Positions 34,250 to 45,560 of a DNA stretch of 64,000 bases are shown piece after piece. The stretch is from contig JACGWO010000003.1 of NCBI GenBank assembly GCA_034509735.1, positions 4,774,001-4,838,000 of the forward strand. Reading direction: 5' to 3'. The stretch's first letter is position 1, and each line of letters begins with the position of its first letter. A model generated the notes under the pieces. The model searched no databases and was not told the origin of the DNA. It saw only the letters and a list, made by a program, of their open reading frames with translations. The stretch comes from Sesamum alatum (lineage: Eukaryota > Streptophyta > Magnoliopsida > Lamiales > Pedaliaceae). The position numbers and the translations under genes are program-made.

Positions 34250-37128
34250 ATGGCAAACTCTGTTTGTTTCTCACCTCTGATTTCCATCAACACCGCTGAA
34301 AAACCTGGTAACTCTTCCATCTCTGTGTCAGTGTGCTATGTGTTCCGTAATGGGTTTTATGTTCTTCGTTCTTGTGTCAGTTTTTCTTTGCATACTGCTC
34401 ATATATACCTTGTTGCTTAATTGATTCACGTCTACTGGAATTTGGATGCGTCTGTATAGAAGGTTAACGCAGATGAATTTGTCTACTCATGCATACTCTT
34501 AAGTATCTGAAAATTAATTTTCTCTTTCAGGACGTGTAAGTCACCTTGCTGGTAGAAATGTCAATTGGATTTCTGATGCCACATACAGCTCCAGAAGTGC
34601 TGCTTTCAGAGTGTTGAAGGTAGTTTGGCAGTTGGTTTTTGAAGCTCGTGCTAATTGCTTGGTTTAGAGCTCACAGAGATGAATGGAGTGTTACTGGATG
34701 CAATGCGTTTGCATTTGGATAATCGATTTCATGTTCTTAGCCAAACGAAAAACATCTTATTCTTATTCTTATCAATTGCATTGTCATGGCTCAAAGAAAT
34801 TGGTATTGTTGAGCCGTTAATTGCATGTAATTTTTGGCATATATAAGTTAGATGGAGTTCCATTTGAAAAGCTTCCTCTCATACTGTTTAAGGCATTGGT
34901 TTTTCAGTAAAAATTAGCTGGCTGTTTACTATTTGGCTTCACTGGGTTTTCTGTTCTTGCCTTCTTATAATCATTTCCGAGATTTCTCCCTTTGTGCATT
35001 TAATTATCATCCTCTGTCTTCACTGATTCTTGAACTTCACTTTGTCTTGTTCTAATTTATAGGCCACAGACAAGAAATCAAGCACAAAATCAAGTAGCAT
35101 ACTCTGCACTGATTGTGAGGGAAATGGTTAGTGGAAGACTTTTTGTCCTGCTGTTGTTCTAAGTGTTTCTTAACATGGGTTCCCTTCCCGAACATTGTGT
35201 CTTTTACTGCTAGATCGTATCTTGTCTGTAGTTTGTTGAGTACGAAGGTAATTTCTTCGGTTGCTATATTTGAATACATTGCATCTTATGAATTGCTAAT
35301 TTGAGTGAAGGCCTGAAGCGAGGTTTCAGTTAATCTATTTTGATCTATCTTCAAGCTCAGAAAGAACCGAAATGTCCTTAACATTAGCTAAGAGCTGCCC
35401 ACCAGCCAGTGGTCTTTTGTGTTGGACACTCAGATTTGATATGATTGGACTTTGATATATCTCCTGATTCTGCTAGATGTTTTATGCATTTTCGTTTCTG
35501 CAAATTCGCAAGTAGAGGAAGTAATGGAGAAAGTGTTAACCTGGAACTGCTTAGCTGGTTTCCCTGTCAATTTTTATTATAAGATTAGTGTACACTATAA
35601 ATCGGAAGGGAGAAATGAGGGTTTATTTGGACAAATTGGTTAAGGAACTCTTAAGGGATGGTTTGTTAACTCTTCTTTCTTCATTCGGTCGCCTTCTCCA
35701 TTACTTCTCATTAATTTGTCCCTCATATCTCTCTGTGTACTTTACTGTCATCAGGTAAGAGCTTTCTGGTTCTCATGATTCTTTTGCAATTGTTTTTACC
35801 TGGATCTTATAAAGTCTGAAACTATGGCTGAGTTATTCTTTGAGATGTGTCTTAATGGGTACTTTGTGCTTGTTACCAATTAATAGCTAGTAGTTAACAG
35901 AATTTATCTGATTTTAGGTACAAAAAGGGTAAGACCAATGGTGGATATATTTTCTTGGCATTTTCACTGCTCTCGTTACAAAATACTTTATAAAATCTGT
36001 ATTTCTTTTAATTCCAATACCTCCTGAATGTTAAGACATGAAAGTTACTAACTCTATGAAGTATTCTTTCCCTTTAGTATCTGATTTGCTGATAAGCAAA
36101 AGGTTTCCCTCTCTCTCTTTACGGAGGTTTGAGCTCACTGTCCTTCCTTTCTGCTATAAACTTATTAGGTGCCAAAAAATGTCATCAGTGCGAAGGTACT
36201 GGAGTCAATATAGTGGATCACTTTAACGGGCAGTTCAAAGCTGGCTCCTTGTGTTGGCTTTGCAGGTACGCTGTTAATTACTTATTGATATTGTTTTGAT
36301 CGATGCGCTCTGAACCAAGACAAATTATAAGTTAGGGTCTATGCTTTTGGATTTTCCCAATTGAGTCAGTCACTTATAGCGCTAGCCTGTCATTGAAGCA
36401 TCCTACCTAGAGCCACCAAATTGAGACAGTGTATCATCGTAAGTACTAAAATGAGTCCCTTCGAGGTGTTCTAGAGAAAATAATGAATAAAGTAGATGTA
36501 GAAGTTGTCATACTCAACGGCAAAAGGAAAAGACATATTGTGAAGATCTGTAGGCATTTAGATTGAAAGCTGAACTTTGCATAGCAGCATATTCTCTCGT
36601 GCAGCCAGTACAGTTGGTCTTCTGATCTTCACCATTTTCTTCTCCATCTCGTATATGTTCTCTAAATATGTGAATTTTATCAAATTTGCTAGTTGCTTAT
36701 CTCATTCTTTGCTTATTTTCCTTACTTCTATAGGAACTCCACATGTCAGATAGTCATACTTCCTCCACCCCCATACTCTTGAAACAAATTTTATGTTAGA
36801 CTAATAATATTTATTTCGTTTACAACGTCTTGTAAACATGTTCGTTGTTAGCAAATCTTAGTTACAAGCAGAATCTAGCCAGGTTGCTACTTGATGGAAC
36901 CTATGCCATTATTCTGCACCTTACTATCTTATATTGGCTTGCTGTTGTGACTTTTGATTTTTTGCTTCAAGGGTTTCTCTGCTTCAATCCTCGCTCTAAC
37001 TACCAAATATATTGCTGACTACTATCAACTTCATTTTAACTTTCCGCAGGGGTAAAAAGGAGGTCCTTTGTGGAAATTGTAATGGTGCTGGCTTCATGGG
37101 TGGTTTCATGAGCACGTTTGATGATTAG
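34250..37128 (+). CDS. BSD2: BSD2-like DnaJ-type zinc-finger protein, five exons, 128 aa
   Basis: Exons 34250-34307, 34531-34619, 35063-35126, 36169-36265 and 37050-37128 all have GT/AG borders, join in frame and end in TAG at 37126-37128. The product has a Ser-rich N-terminus of about 60 residues (plastid transit peptide plausible). It then has four C-x2-C pairs: CTDC 64-67, CHQC 75-78, CWLC 99-102 and CGNC 110-113, with CEGNG, CEGTG and CNGAG motifs and the family signature DHFNGQFKAGSLCWLCRGKKEV (in part). It ends GGFMSTFDD. This matches BUNDLE SHEATH DEFECTIVE 2, a stromal chaperone that holds Rubisco large subunits during assembly; its length is close to the family's (about 130-140 aa). 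No break was seen. I-box-like CTTATC/GATAA motifs lie about 100-150 bp upstream of the ATG, fitting a light-regulated gene, but this is only suggestive. Confidence 0.93.
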
Positions 37129-37407
37129 CATTAAGAACGTTTAATCTTTCAACATCTTTGCTACTATTGATCTTTGATTTTGTTGTATCAATTTTGTCAA
37201 GACGGCTGACGCAAATCAACAGGTAAGTAGTGTATGGATCTAATGCTGCAAATTGGAAAGTTCAGAAGAATTCTAGAATTGTATTCATATTTTTGGTATC
37301 GCTGTTGCATTCTTCAGTTTAAGCTTGATTCTTCTGGCCACATGGATTAGCTTGTGAGAGTTTGTTTTTAGTTTAAAGCTGGATACTCCTATTCTTTATG
37401 GAGTAAA
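37129..37407 (+). other. BSD2-like gene 3' flank / probable 3' UTR
   Basis: T-rich with no ORF. A splice-donor-like CAG/GTAAGTAG occurs at about 37220, so the 3' UTR may be spliced. No clear polyadenylation signal was chosen. Confidence 0.4.
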
Positions 37408-38202
37408 ATTTAGGATTAAATATTGTTACCACCCCTGAAGTATTTAACCCACATCAATTATCCCCCTAAAGTATTAAAACCTTCAAAAATCCCCTTAACT
37501 TTCTAACTCTTTTTATTTTTAAGTTCAAAAAGTCCATTTTACTCTTACTAAAAATTGTCCTTTGAAAAAAAAATTAAAGGAATTTTTAAAATACCAAAAT
37601 CACTCTTTTTTAAAATTTTGTCTAATTTTAGTTTCACTTGTTCATCGAGCTCTTTTTATTTTCGTAATCCTAAAGTACTTGGAGCTCATTTTATTTTAGT
37701 TTTCCTTGTTTATCAAATTAAAGTAAAAATAAATTTATACCTGCATATATATATTTTACTTAAAAAAATATACAATTAATAAAACCGAAAGAGTTTATCA
37801 TGAGCTAATAAGAAAATATACAATAATATATATTTATATATATGGTAATTATATAAATGTGGTAATTATATGAAAGTATAAATTTATTTTTAACTTGGTT
37901 TGACAAATAAGTGAAATTAAAATAAAATGAGCTCCAAATACTTTAGAATTATAAAATAAAAGGAGTTCGATGAACAAGTAAAACTAGAATTAGATAAAAC
38001 TTAAAAAAAGAGTGATTTGGCATTTTAAAAATTCCTTCAATATTTTTCATAAATCAATTATTAGTAGGGGTAAAATGGACTTTTTAAACTTCAAAATTAA
38101 AGGTGTTAGAAGGTCAGGGGGGTTTTTGAAGGTTTTAATACTTTAGGGGGTAATTGATGTAGGGTGGATACTTTAGGAGTGGTAACTATATTTAACCCTA
38201 AA
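37408..38202. mobile_element. Large inverted-repeat (foldback MITE-like) element, about 795 bp
   Basis: The two halves are near mirror images. The left end TTAGGATTAAATATTGTTAC matches the reverse strand of the right end (TTAGGGTTAAATATAGTTAC). Matching inner segments follow through the whole arm (ACTTTAGGGGGTAATTG, AAAATGGACTTTTT, AAATAAAATGAGCTCCAAAT and others). Arms are roughly 380 bp around an AT-rich centre at 37740-37880. No coding capacity. It lies about 280 bp beyond the BSD2 stop codon. Confidence 0.8.
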
Positions 38203-38208
38203 ATTTAT

Positions 38209-39205
38209 ATTGGTATTCGAATTTTATTATTAATGTCGCTTTGATATCCGAGTAATTACGAATAACTTAATTAGTACTCAAATTTTGCTATTAATGCAAT
38301 TTTGATATATGAATAATTACAAATGACTCAATTGGTATCTGATTTTCATTATTAATATCTTTGATACCCAAGTTATGTTTTTTCATATATTTTTTGTACG
38401 ATCTTTTTTTATGTAATATTTCACTTTAGATACTAAATAAGAAAGACCTAATATACTAAACAAAATATCGAATAAATTTGCAATCAATTTATTTGTCTTT
38501 ATTTAAACTATTTGACTTTAATTGTTTACATTTGAGTATTATCCTTATAATAATCTTTTTTTTACTTTGTTATTTTCTATCCATTTCTTTTATCAATATC
38601 TATAAGATAACTCATTACTTAGTAATTAACTGTATTACAAATAAAATTCAAAATGCAACAATCTCGCATAAATTCAATTTACATTTTGATCTTTAAAAAA
38701 ATGTAATCTAAAATTTAAACTTTGGACGCTAAATTTAAATTTTTCCAATCAAATTTTAATATCTCGATTAAATATAAAATACCTTTGATGATGAACAAAT
38801 ATTTAAATCCTACTTTAGATCTATTAATTTAGCGGGCTTGACTATTAGTATAAATTACTTAATAATGAGTTACTCTGTAAGATTGAGAATAGAAATAGTA
38901 AAAGTTATCAAAATATTAAAAATATAATAATCATGATAATCAAATATAAAAATGAAAGCAAGTAGTTCAAATAAAGACAAAAAACATTTATAGAAATTCA
39001 TACCAGTTCTTCTTTGATATATTTTTTATTTTTATGTTACATCTAAGGGTAAAACAATGATTATACAAATAGATAACAGAAAAAATAAATGAAAAACATC
39101 AACTAGGTAGCAAACGCTATTAATGGTGAAATTCACGTATAAACTAAATTAGTTGTAATTATTTAGGTATCAAAGTGATATTAATAACAAAACTCAAAAT
39201 CAAAA
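38209..39205. mobile_element. Second foldback repeat with 61-bp tandem units
   Basis: Units starting ATTGGTATTCGA (38209), ATTAGTACTCAA (38270) and ATTGGTATCTGA (38331) are 61 bp apart. The inverted form of the unit occurs near 39110-39200, and inner segments (around 38480-38520 and 38935-39000) also pair. It looks like an AT-rich element with long inverted arms. The boundaries are approximate. Confidence 0.6.
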
Positions 39206-39430
39206 CAAAATTTTCCATTCTTTATGTGGACCAACAGCAAGTGCTTTCCTCTCTTGCTTCATGTGATTCCAAAAGTAAAACTAACCCCAATGTTTGGTTT
39301 TATTTTTAAAATATTTTATTTTGTTTTATGGGGATAGAAAGAGAAAATAAAGATAAATAAGTGTGTGTTAGAAATAGGGTGTTTGTTTGGGTTTGTTTTT
39401 TGAGTTAATTTTAAATAGTGTAAAAAATAT

Positions 39431-39640
39431 ATTGTATGTATTATGTTGTATATTGGGAGACAAAACACACTGTTTATTGTCAAATCATATCTCTTTTATA
39501 TATTTTTATATATGTAGATAGTAATATTTATGTTTTTTGTATGTATTGTGTTGTATATTGGGAGACAAAAAATACTGTAAATTGTCAAATCATGTCTCTT
39601 TTATGTATTTTTATAAATCTATATATGTATATAATAATAT
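39431..39640. repeat. 105-bp tandem duplication
   Basis: TATTGGGAGACAAAA and its surroundings occur at 39451 and 39556, followed by TGTCAAATCAT(A/G)TCTCTTTTAT in both copies. Confidence 0.85.
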
Positions 39641-39729
39641 TTGTTTATTTATAAGTGGATGTATGTATATATGAGAGAATGTACCAAAATTATTCAAAAC
39701 ACCCAGTAAAAGTGTTTTGGGTAATATTA

Positions 39730-39784
39730 TGTTTGGTTTCATTTTCTCCACACCTCCAAAATGGGGAGAAAATGAAACCAAACA
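39730..39784. repeat. Perfect 20-bp hairpin
   Basis: TGTTTGGTTTCATTTTCTCC (39730-39749) is exactly complementary to 39765-39784, with a 15-base loop. It may be the collapsed ends of a MITE. The same TGTTTGGTTT start occurs near 39291. Confidence 0.85.
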
Positions 39785-39939
39785 TGAGGAACAACTTTCA
39801 AAATCTTCAAACAAATTTAAAATGACATGAATCTGCTCTCGCGTTTACTCCTTGAATTGCTTCTAAGTGACGAAAGCAATTGACAATTACAAAATAAAAT
39901 AAGAAAAGAAGGGAACATTCTTATCCAAACTAGGTCTCA

Positions 39940-41638
39940 TGGGGCGCTTTTCGCAATGTGGGAAAAGGGCACCCTGTGGCAAGTAGTCCGCAGCAAACGA
40001 CTACTTCCGCCAACCGACAGCAACATGAACCGAATTTTCACCCACGCCTCGCACAGGCCACCGACAAGAACAACAACAGATCTCCAGCAACAGGAAGCAA
40101 GGTGCAACGAAAGCAGTAAATTGAGCACACGATTTGCAATAACTGCGATTGTATTGATAGCAGAATGCGATAAAGCTCACAATAATGCTAGCCACAGAGA
40201 TCGCCATGAGGGGGATACTAGCAATGCAAGGCTACACCAAGCTTCGAGTGATCATTCCCCCTATAATAGGCTTAAAAAGAAAATTTCTATTTACAGTACT
40301 AGACCCTAAGAAAGTTGAAAATTGCACCTTATGAGGCACACAACGCCCCATGAGCGAACATAAATATTTACATCAAAAGACTTGTGCCTAAAACTCTAAG
40401 ACTTGTAGAAGCCCAACGTCTGTCAGCAAAAGTTGTTGGTCGGCCGGAAGGGACAAGTTGTGGCCGAAATTGGGTCAAGGGTGCCGAGAGTGCGGGCGGC
40501 CATTGACATTTCCCCCCCTCTTGAGATGGCAGCGTCTCCGGCGCCGGGGAAGCATGATAGGCTTCACTCAGATGTATGAGCGCCTTGAGGTTCGTCACTC
40601 GTTCCCAAGTGTTCTCCTCACTATTGCATCCCTTCCATTTCACCAAGTACTCGGGGACATTGCGCTTTGTTGTGCTTGTAACTCGGTGGTTCAGAATTGC
40701 TTCGGCCATCCTCTTCTAGGTCTTTTTTAGTTCAAGTTGTGGGCAGCTCTGTTGCTTGCGGGTGTTGTCCTCCTTATCTGCTACATACTTTTTCAATTGG
40801 CTCACATGGAGGATATTGTGGATCTTCCACCAGGAAGGCAGCTCTACCTAGTAGGGCACTGTTTCCAATGCGCTTGATGATCTGTAAAGAACCGATGTAT
40901 TTCTGCATCAGGCGAGGGTTTCTCCCCTTGTAGACTTTGATAATCTCGAGTCTAAAACCTTCACCATCACAAGGTCTCCAGCAGTGAACTTGACGAAGCG
41001 GCGATTTTGATCTGCATACTTCTTCATCCGCTTATGTGCTTTCTCTAGGCAACTTCGAGTTGTGTCAACGTTTTATTTCCATTCTTGAGAGAAACTTCGA
41101 CGAGAGGGGATCCCACACACTATGAGGAGTCAATAGTGTGAGGGAGGTGCAGTTGCTGCCCAGTGACAATTTCAAAAGCGCTCTTGTTGGTTGAAGAACT
41201 CTTTTGGGCATTGAAACACAACTGTGCGACATCCGAAAGCTTCACCTAATCCTTCTGAGTACCACGCACAAAGTGTTGAATGTATTCCTTTAACATAGAA
41301 TTGAAGCGTTCCGTCTGACTGTCAGATTGTAGATGATAGCTTGAGCTCATACTAAGTTTGGACTTGAGGAGTTTGAAGAGCTTGGTCCAGAAGATGCTAG
41401 TGAAACGGGAGTCCCGATCACTAACGATGTCTTTTGGCAGTCCCCAATATTTAACAACATGCTTGAAGAAGAGATGAGCCGTCCTTTCCACCGTAACGTG
41501 TTTTGGGGCTGCAATGAATGTGGTATATTTTGTAATTGGTCTACCATGATGATGATGCTGCCTAAGTCTCCTGCCTTAGCAAATCCTGAAATGTAGTCCG
41601 TGGAAAAAACTTTCCTATGGTCTCTTTGGGATGGGCAG
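39940..41638 (-). mobile_element. Chromovirus (Ty3/gypsy) relic, 3' part
   Basis: On the minus strand the integrase catalytic core is followed by a chromodomain, a GGGGGGAAATGTCA-type polypurine tract (40507-40522) and probable 3' LTR sequence to about 39940. The upstream part is cut off at 41638 by the Athila LTR. The outer end is not defined. Confidence 0.7.
40368..41638 (-). pseudogene. Chromovirus integrase core and chromodomain
   Basis: Integrase pieces FSTDYISGFAKAGDL, PKDIVSDRDSRFTS and the Glu of SDSQTERFN give the DDE set in two frames with stops (TAG at 41246-41248 region). At about 40545-40709 the chromodomain EYLVKWKGCNSEENTWERV is clear; in chromoviruses this domain directs insertion to marked chromatin. 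The gag, protease and RT parts are absent from the window. Confidence 0.8.
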
Positions 41639-42878
41639 TGATTGCAAAAATATATACTAGCAAGTGTACTAGCTATCAAGTAGTATAAAGAATGTCGATC
41701 CCATGAGGCTTTAATGAAACAATTACTACAACTATGACTATTCCTAATTATTTGGACAATCGAGAATTTGAATGGTTTATGGAACTACTAAAAAGCAATA
41801 AAATCAACTTTAGCAAGCAATTACGGGTGAGGAAAAATGCAGATTTAGGAAGGAGTGCCACGGCTATAGGTCCACCTAATCAACACGATGCATTTAATAT
41901 TAACGGATCAATCACACAAACAGTTATCTTCGCACACTGAGGTTTTTCCTAATTTAATCCAATATACTCTCTCGAGCTATATCGAACCTATTACTACCAA
42001 GGAATTAGGGGATCTCTCCTCTTCCAAGACTCGTGATAATAACGCATTAAGATTCATGAAAAACCTATGGAACCAGATAGATCATGCCTGTGTATGTCTA
42101 CACATCATTCAATCCATACCATGAATTACCCTTTCCACTATGCTAAATTCCCTTTCGGTTTATTAACATAATTAAGAGAATCTAAGAGGTGATCAAGCTC
42201 TTAAATAATAGCAATAAATACAATAACTCATGGATATGCGAAAATAACGGTAGATTAATCCAGAAAAATATTTAACACGTAGTATCAATTAGGCTTTCCA
42301 TAAGCCTTAGCACAAAAAGAAAATTAGTTCATCCTAATTCTAGCAAAAACACAAGAGAAAAGATGCAGAAAATTGCTGGAAAACAAGTTGAATCTAGTCT
42401 TCTCCTCCCTCCTTCTTTATATAGAGGGACAATCCTAGTTGAGGAAGGAGAGGAATAGGACTCTATTTAGCATAGAAACTCTTTTTCTTTTCTAGTCCTA
42501 TTCTAACCAAGACTCTAAGGTGGATTACAAAGGAAATAGGACTTCTTTTTGGTTGACCTATAATCGGAATTCTCGTGTTTTTGTAGGTCAACTCGTCTGC
42601 CAATTTCCCCCCAGCGAATGTCTGATAACCCGGGGTCACGGGTTATGCTTCCTGCGCTTTGAAACTGGATTTCTGATAGCCCGTGGGTCACGGGCTAACT
42701 CGTAGTCATTTCTGCAGAATTTTTGACTCTTCTTTCTATGTTTGGGCTCTTGTCTTGCACATGCTCTTTTTGCCCACCAAAGTTCCTAAAAACCACAAAT
42801 ATACCCAAGAACAAGCATTATATCGAGATAAAATGAGGGTGAAAACATAGGAATAGGTTGTATAATTTCCCTCAATCA
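41639..42878 (-). repeat. Athila 3' LTR, 1240 bp
   Basis: On the minus strand it starts TGATTGAGGG at 42878, directly after a GTGTGGGGGTAT tract, and ends TTGCAATCA at 41639. TATA box CTATATAAA lies on the minus strand at 42416-42424. Two copies of the CCCGTG/CACGGG dyad are at 42624-42646 and 42675-42699. Confidence 0.85.
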
Positions 42879-44590
42879 AATACCCCCACACTTAGATCAT
42901 GCTTGTCCTCAAGCATATAGCAATGTAATGTAATCATTCTCAAAGGAATATCCCTTTCTACATAACACCTCATTTCAGCTTATGCCAACATTTCAAAATG
43001 AATTCACTGTCAAGTTGCAACAGAGAAACGATGGACTACATAGTACCAATTCACACAGGCCACACGATATGACAACCATCTCAACAATCCATTCGGAATA
43101 AAAAATGCAAAGTGAGTGAACACCCTCGCTTTGGATACACTCAATGCGCTCAAAGTGTTTAAGGGTGAACAACAACTCTCAAGTCAAGCTTTTAACGAGA
43201 TTTTGCCATAGGCTTGCTCTTATATCACATCTCCACCGCTTGGAGTGAGTTTGAAGTGAGAATCAAAGGGTCTTTTCCGGGTTGTAATGGGGCTTTAGGT
43301 GAGGGTAGGAGACAAACAAAAAAGAATGAAAGAGGGGGTTGTAGGGTTAAAGAAATTAGATGACATTACTTGGATAAGCTTCCAAAGGCGGGAATTTTCT
43401 AGTTCAAGTGCACTTTTTTTTTTTCTTCTTTGTCCTCCATCTTTTTCTTCTTTCTTTGCTTTTCCCTTCACATTGCATCATACTTTCTCCACTATTTTCT
43501 CTTTTTCCCTTCTTTTTCTCCACTTTTTTTTTTTGAAAGGAGACATTCGATTTTTTTTTTCTTTTTTTTTTTTTCGGGAGATATTTGATTTCTCTCTTTT
43601 TCTTTCTCTTCCACAATTTCTTTCCTTTAGACACATCTTCATGGGATGGTTGAGACTTGCACTTGAACTATACACTAACGAAGGAAGAGTATCACAAGCA
43701 GTCATTCCAATCCTTTAACAGTGGGGTTCAAAGGTTTAGGACAAAGAAACGGTTGTTCATGGCTTGTATTGTGCTTAATATAACAACAAAATCAGGGTCA
43801 GGCTCGATTGGGCTCCTAGGGGTGGATATTTATGCAGGCTTAGCAACAAGAAAACTTTGGTTCAATCCTAATGCCCTTATCATTTTCAACACGCCCAACT
43901 CAATATGCGGTCTCGATATGTATAACCGAGCAAGTTCTAGAAAATCAACCCAAAGATGACAATCACACAACCAAAAAAAAGGAGCAATAAGATATGTGCT
44001 CATAGGCTCAAAAGCTCACCAAAAGGGCTTATGTTTGCTACTCACAGGCATTTTTTCATCAAAACAAGATCGTTAAGATATTCATCACACATGTGGCAAG
44101 TTTGAATTTTTCTATGCATGTCAAGTATCTTATTGCAATTCTAACAATGCATTCATAAATCATATTGGCATGAGTAAAATGGGATGCAATGTATCAAGGT
44201 TCATCCACATATTGCCAACACCTTTCCAATTTTCAGAAAATGTCATAGAATTATAGCAAATAAGTGTCATCATGCTTCAGCCACATTCATCAATATGCAT
44301 GTAATCAAAGGACATCAACCACCCCCACACTTAAACCCGACATTGTCCTCGATGTCGGTGCCCCAAGGAATGAAAGAAGGTAAAGGAAAAGAGAGACATC
44401 CCTGAGGGTGTGAGGTGCCGAACGACTACTGTGGCGGAGGGTATGGCGGTTGGAAGTGCATGAAGTCAAAGTACGCGTGCAAGTTCAGCTCCATGCGGCG
44501 CAACCGCTCATCAACGTCGTCCAACCGGTCATGAAGGGTCTCGGTGGCAAGGGGTGTAGGGTCTTCATCCGGGCGAGGACTAGCCTCGTG
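42879..44590 (-). other. Athila non-coding region with two polypurine tracts
   Basis: No gene is supported. TAAGTGTGGGGGTA (minus strand, about 42881-42894) touches the LTR and is the working tract. TTAAGTGTGGGGGTGG (about 44317-44332) is a second copy 1.4 kb upstream, each preceded by GAGGACAA. The 43405-43640 stretch is a long pyrimidine run on the plus strand and gives spurious Lys-rich or Phe-rich ORFs. Confidence 0.65.
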
Positions 44591-45560
44591 CTAGCGACGG
44601 CCAAGGCGCGGTCTTGTAAAACCTGCAGGAGCAAAACGAATAACGCCGCCTCGGCGGACGATTAAACCCATATGATCCAAAGCTTCAACATCAAGGGGTC
44701 GGGGGGTGCATGCAATGTGAAGAGTGGTGTGAGTGAGATCGAGTAAGCCGACATTTACAGCAATCTGTGTAACCAAAGACCCCAGAATTAACGGTCGCTG
44801 TTTAGAGACGATAGTTTGGAATTGGGAAGCGACCCAAAAACCCACATTAATCCTAGTATGAGTGATCATGCTCCATAAGAAAAACAGTTCAGTTTTATTC
44901 AACACAACAGCCGAATCCTTGCGTCCGGAGAAGGTGAAAGCAAGGAAACGGTGCAGGTACCGAAGAGCAGGGTCAAGGAGGTAGGTGTCTTTAGTCTTGC
45001 TAGAGTCATAGAAACGGCTGTCCGTGGCCAAGTTACCGACTAGTTCCGAATAAACACACTGGGGGACGAATGTATCAGGAAAATCACATGCACTAGATAA
45101 ATAAGCATCACTTGTGGCCAAACCGGGATCAATAAAACCAAGGGCCAAGTTAAAGTCATTAACAGACAAATTGAAAGCACGACCACACAGACAGAACTTG
45201 ATGGCACCCGGCGTGCTGAAGTGAGCGGGTGGTGCAAATTCATAAGTAGCATAGAACTCTCGTATTAATTCAATGTAAACAGGATATTGAATAGAACAAA
45301 AACAGTCCCAACATGAGTTCCGAACCAGTCCATAAACAGTATCAAGGAGTTGCAATTCAATGAGGCGTGGGGCGATGGACAGACTTACCTGGGAGAATAC
45401 AGAGCGCAGAAACCGTAGCATACCTCTCCCGATGACGCTGAGAGCGGAAAGTAAGGTGACCACCAAGATCGCTGTCGGCCGGTGGTAGGGTGACACTGGA
45501 GCGGCTGAGACGGCGCTGAGAGCCGGATGAGCTGGGGGCGTCCATGTGAACCTGTAGCAG
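44591..45560 (-). pseudogene. ATHILA ORF-1 type protein after pol
   Basis: A 300-codon minus-strand frame (44591-45496), plus an overlapping upstream frame starting MDAPSSSGSQRRLSRSS (45540) that appears to be its N-terminus, separated by a frameshift near 45390. It resembles the Arabidopsis Athila ORF family (FYATYEFAPP, FCLCGRAFNLSVNDFNLALGF, ELFFLWSMITHTRINVGFWVASQF). The position matches the env-like slot of Athila elements, but I see no signal peptide or convincing transmembrane helix in the core. Its function is unknown. Confidence 0.75.

Noticed and set aside
34184..34420. Single-exon frame over the BSD2 start
   Set aside because: It reads through the first intron in another frame. 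The spliced model from 34250 fits the family.
43299..43718. Phe-rich plus frame and Lys-rich minus frames
   Set aside because: Translation of a long pyrimidine tract in Athila non-coding DNA.
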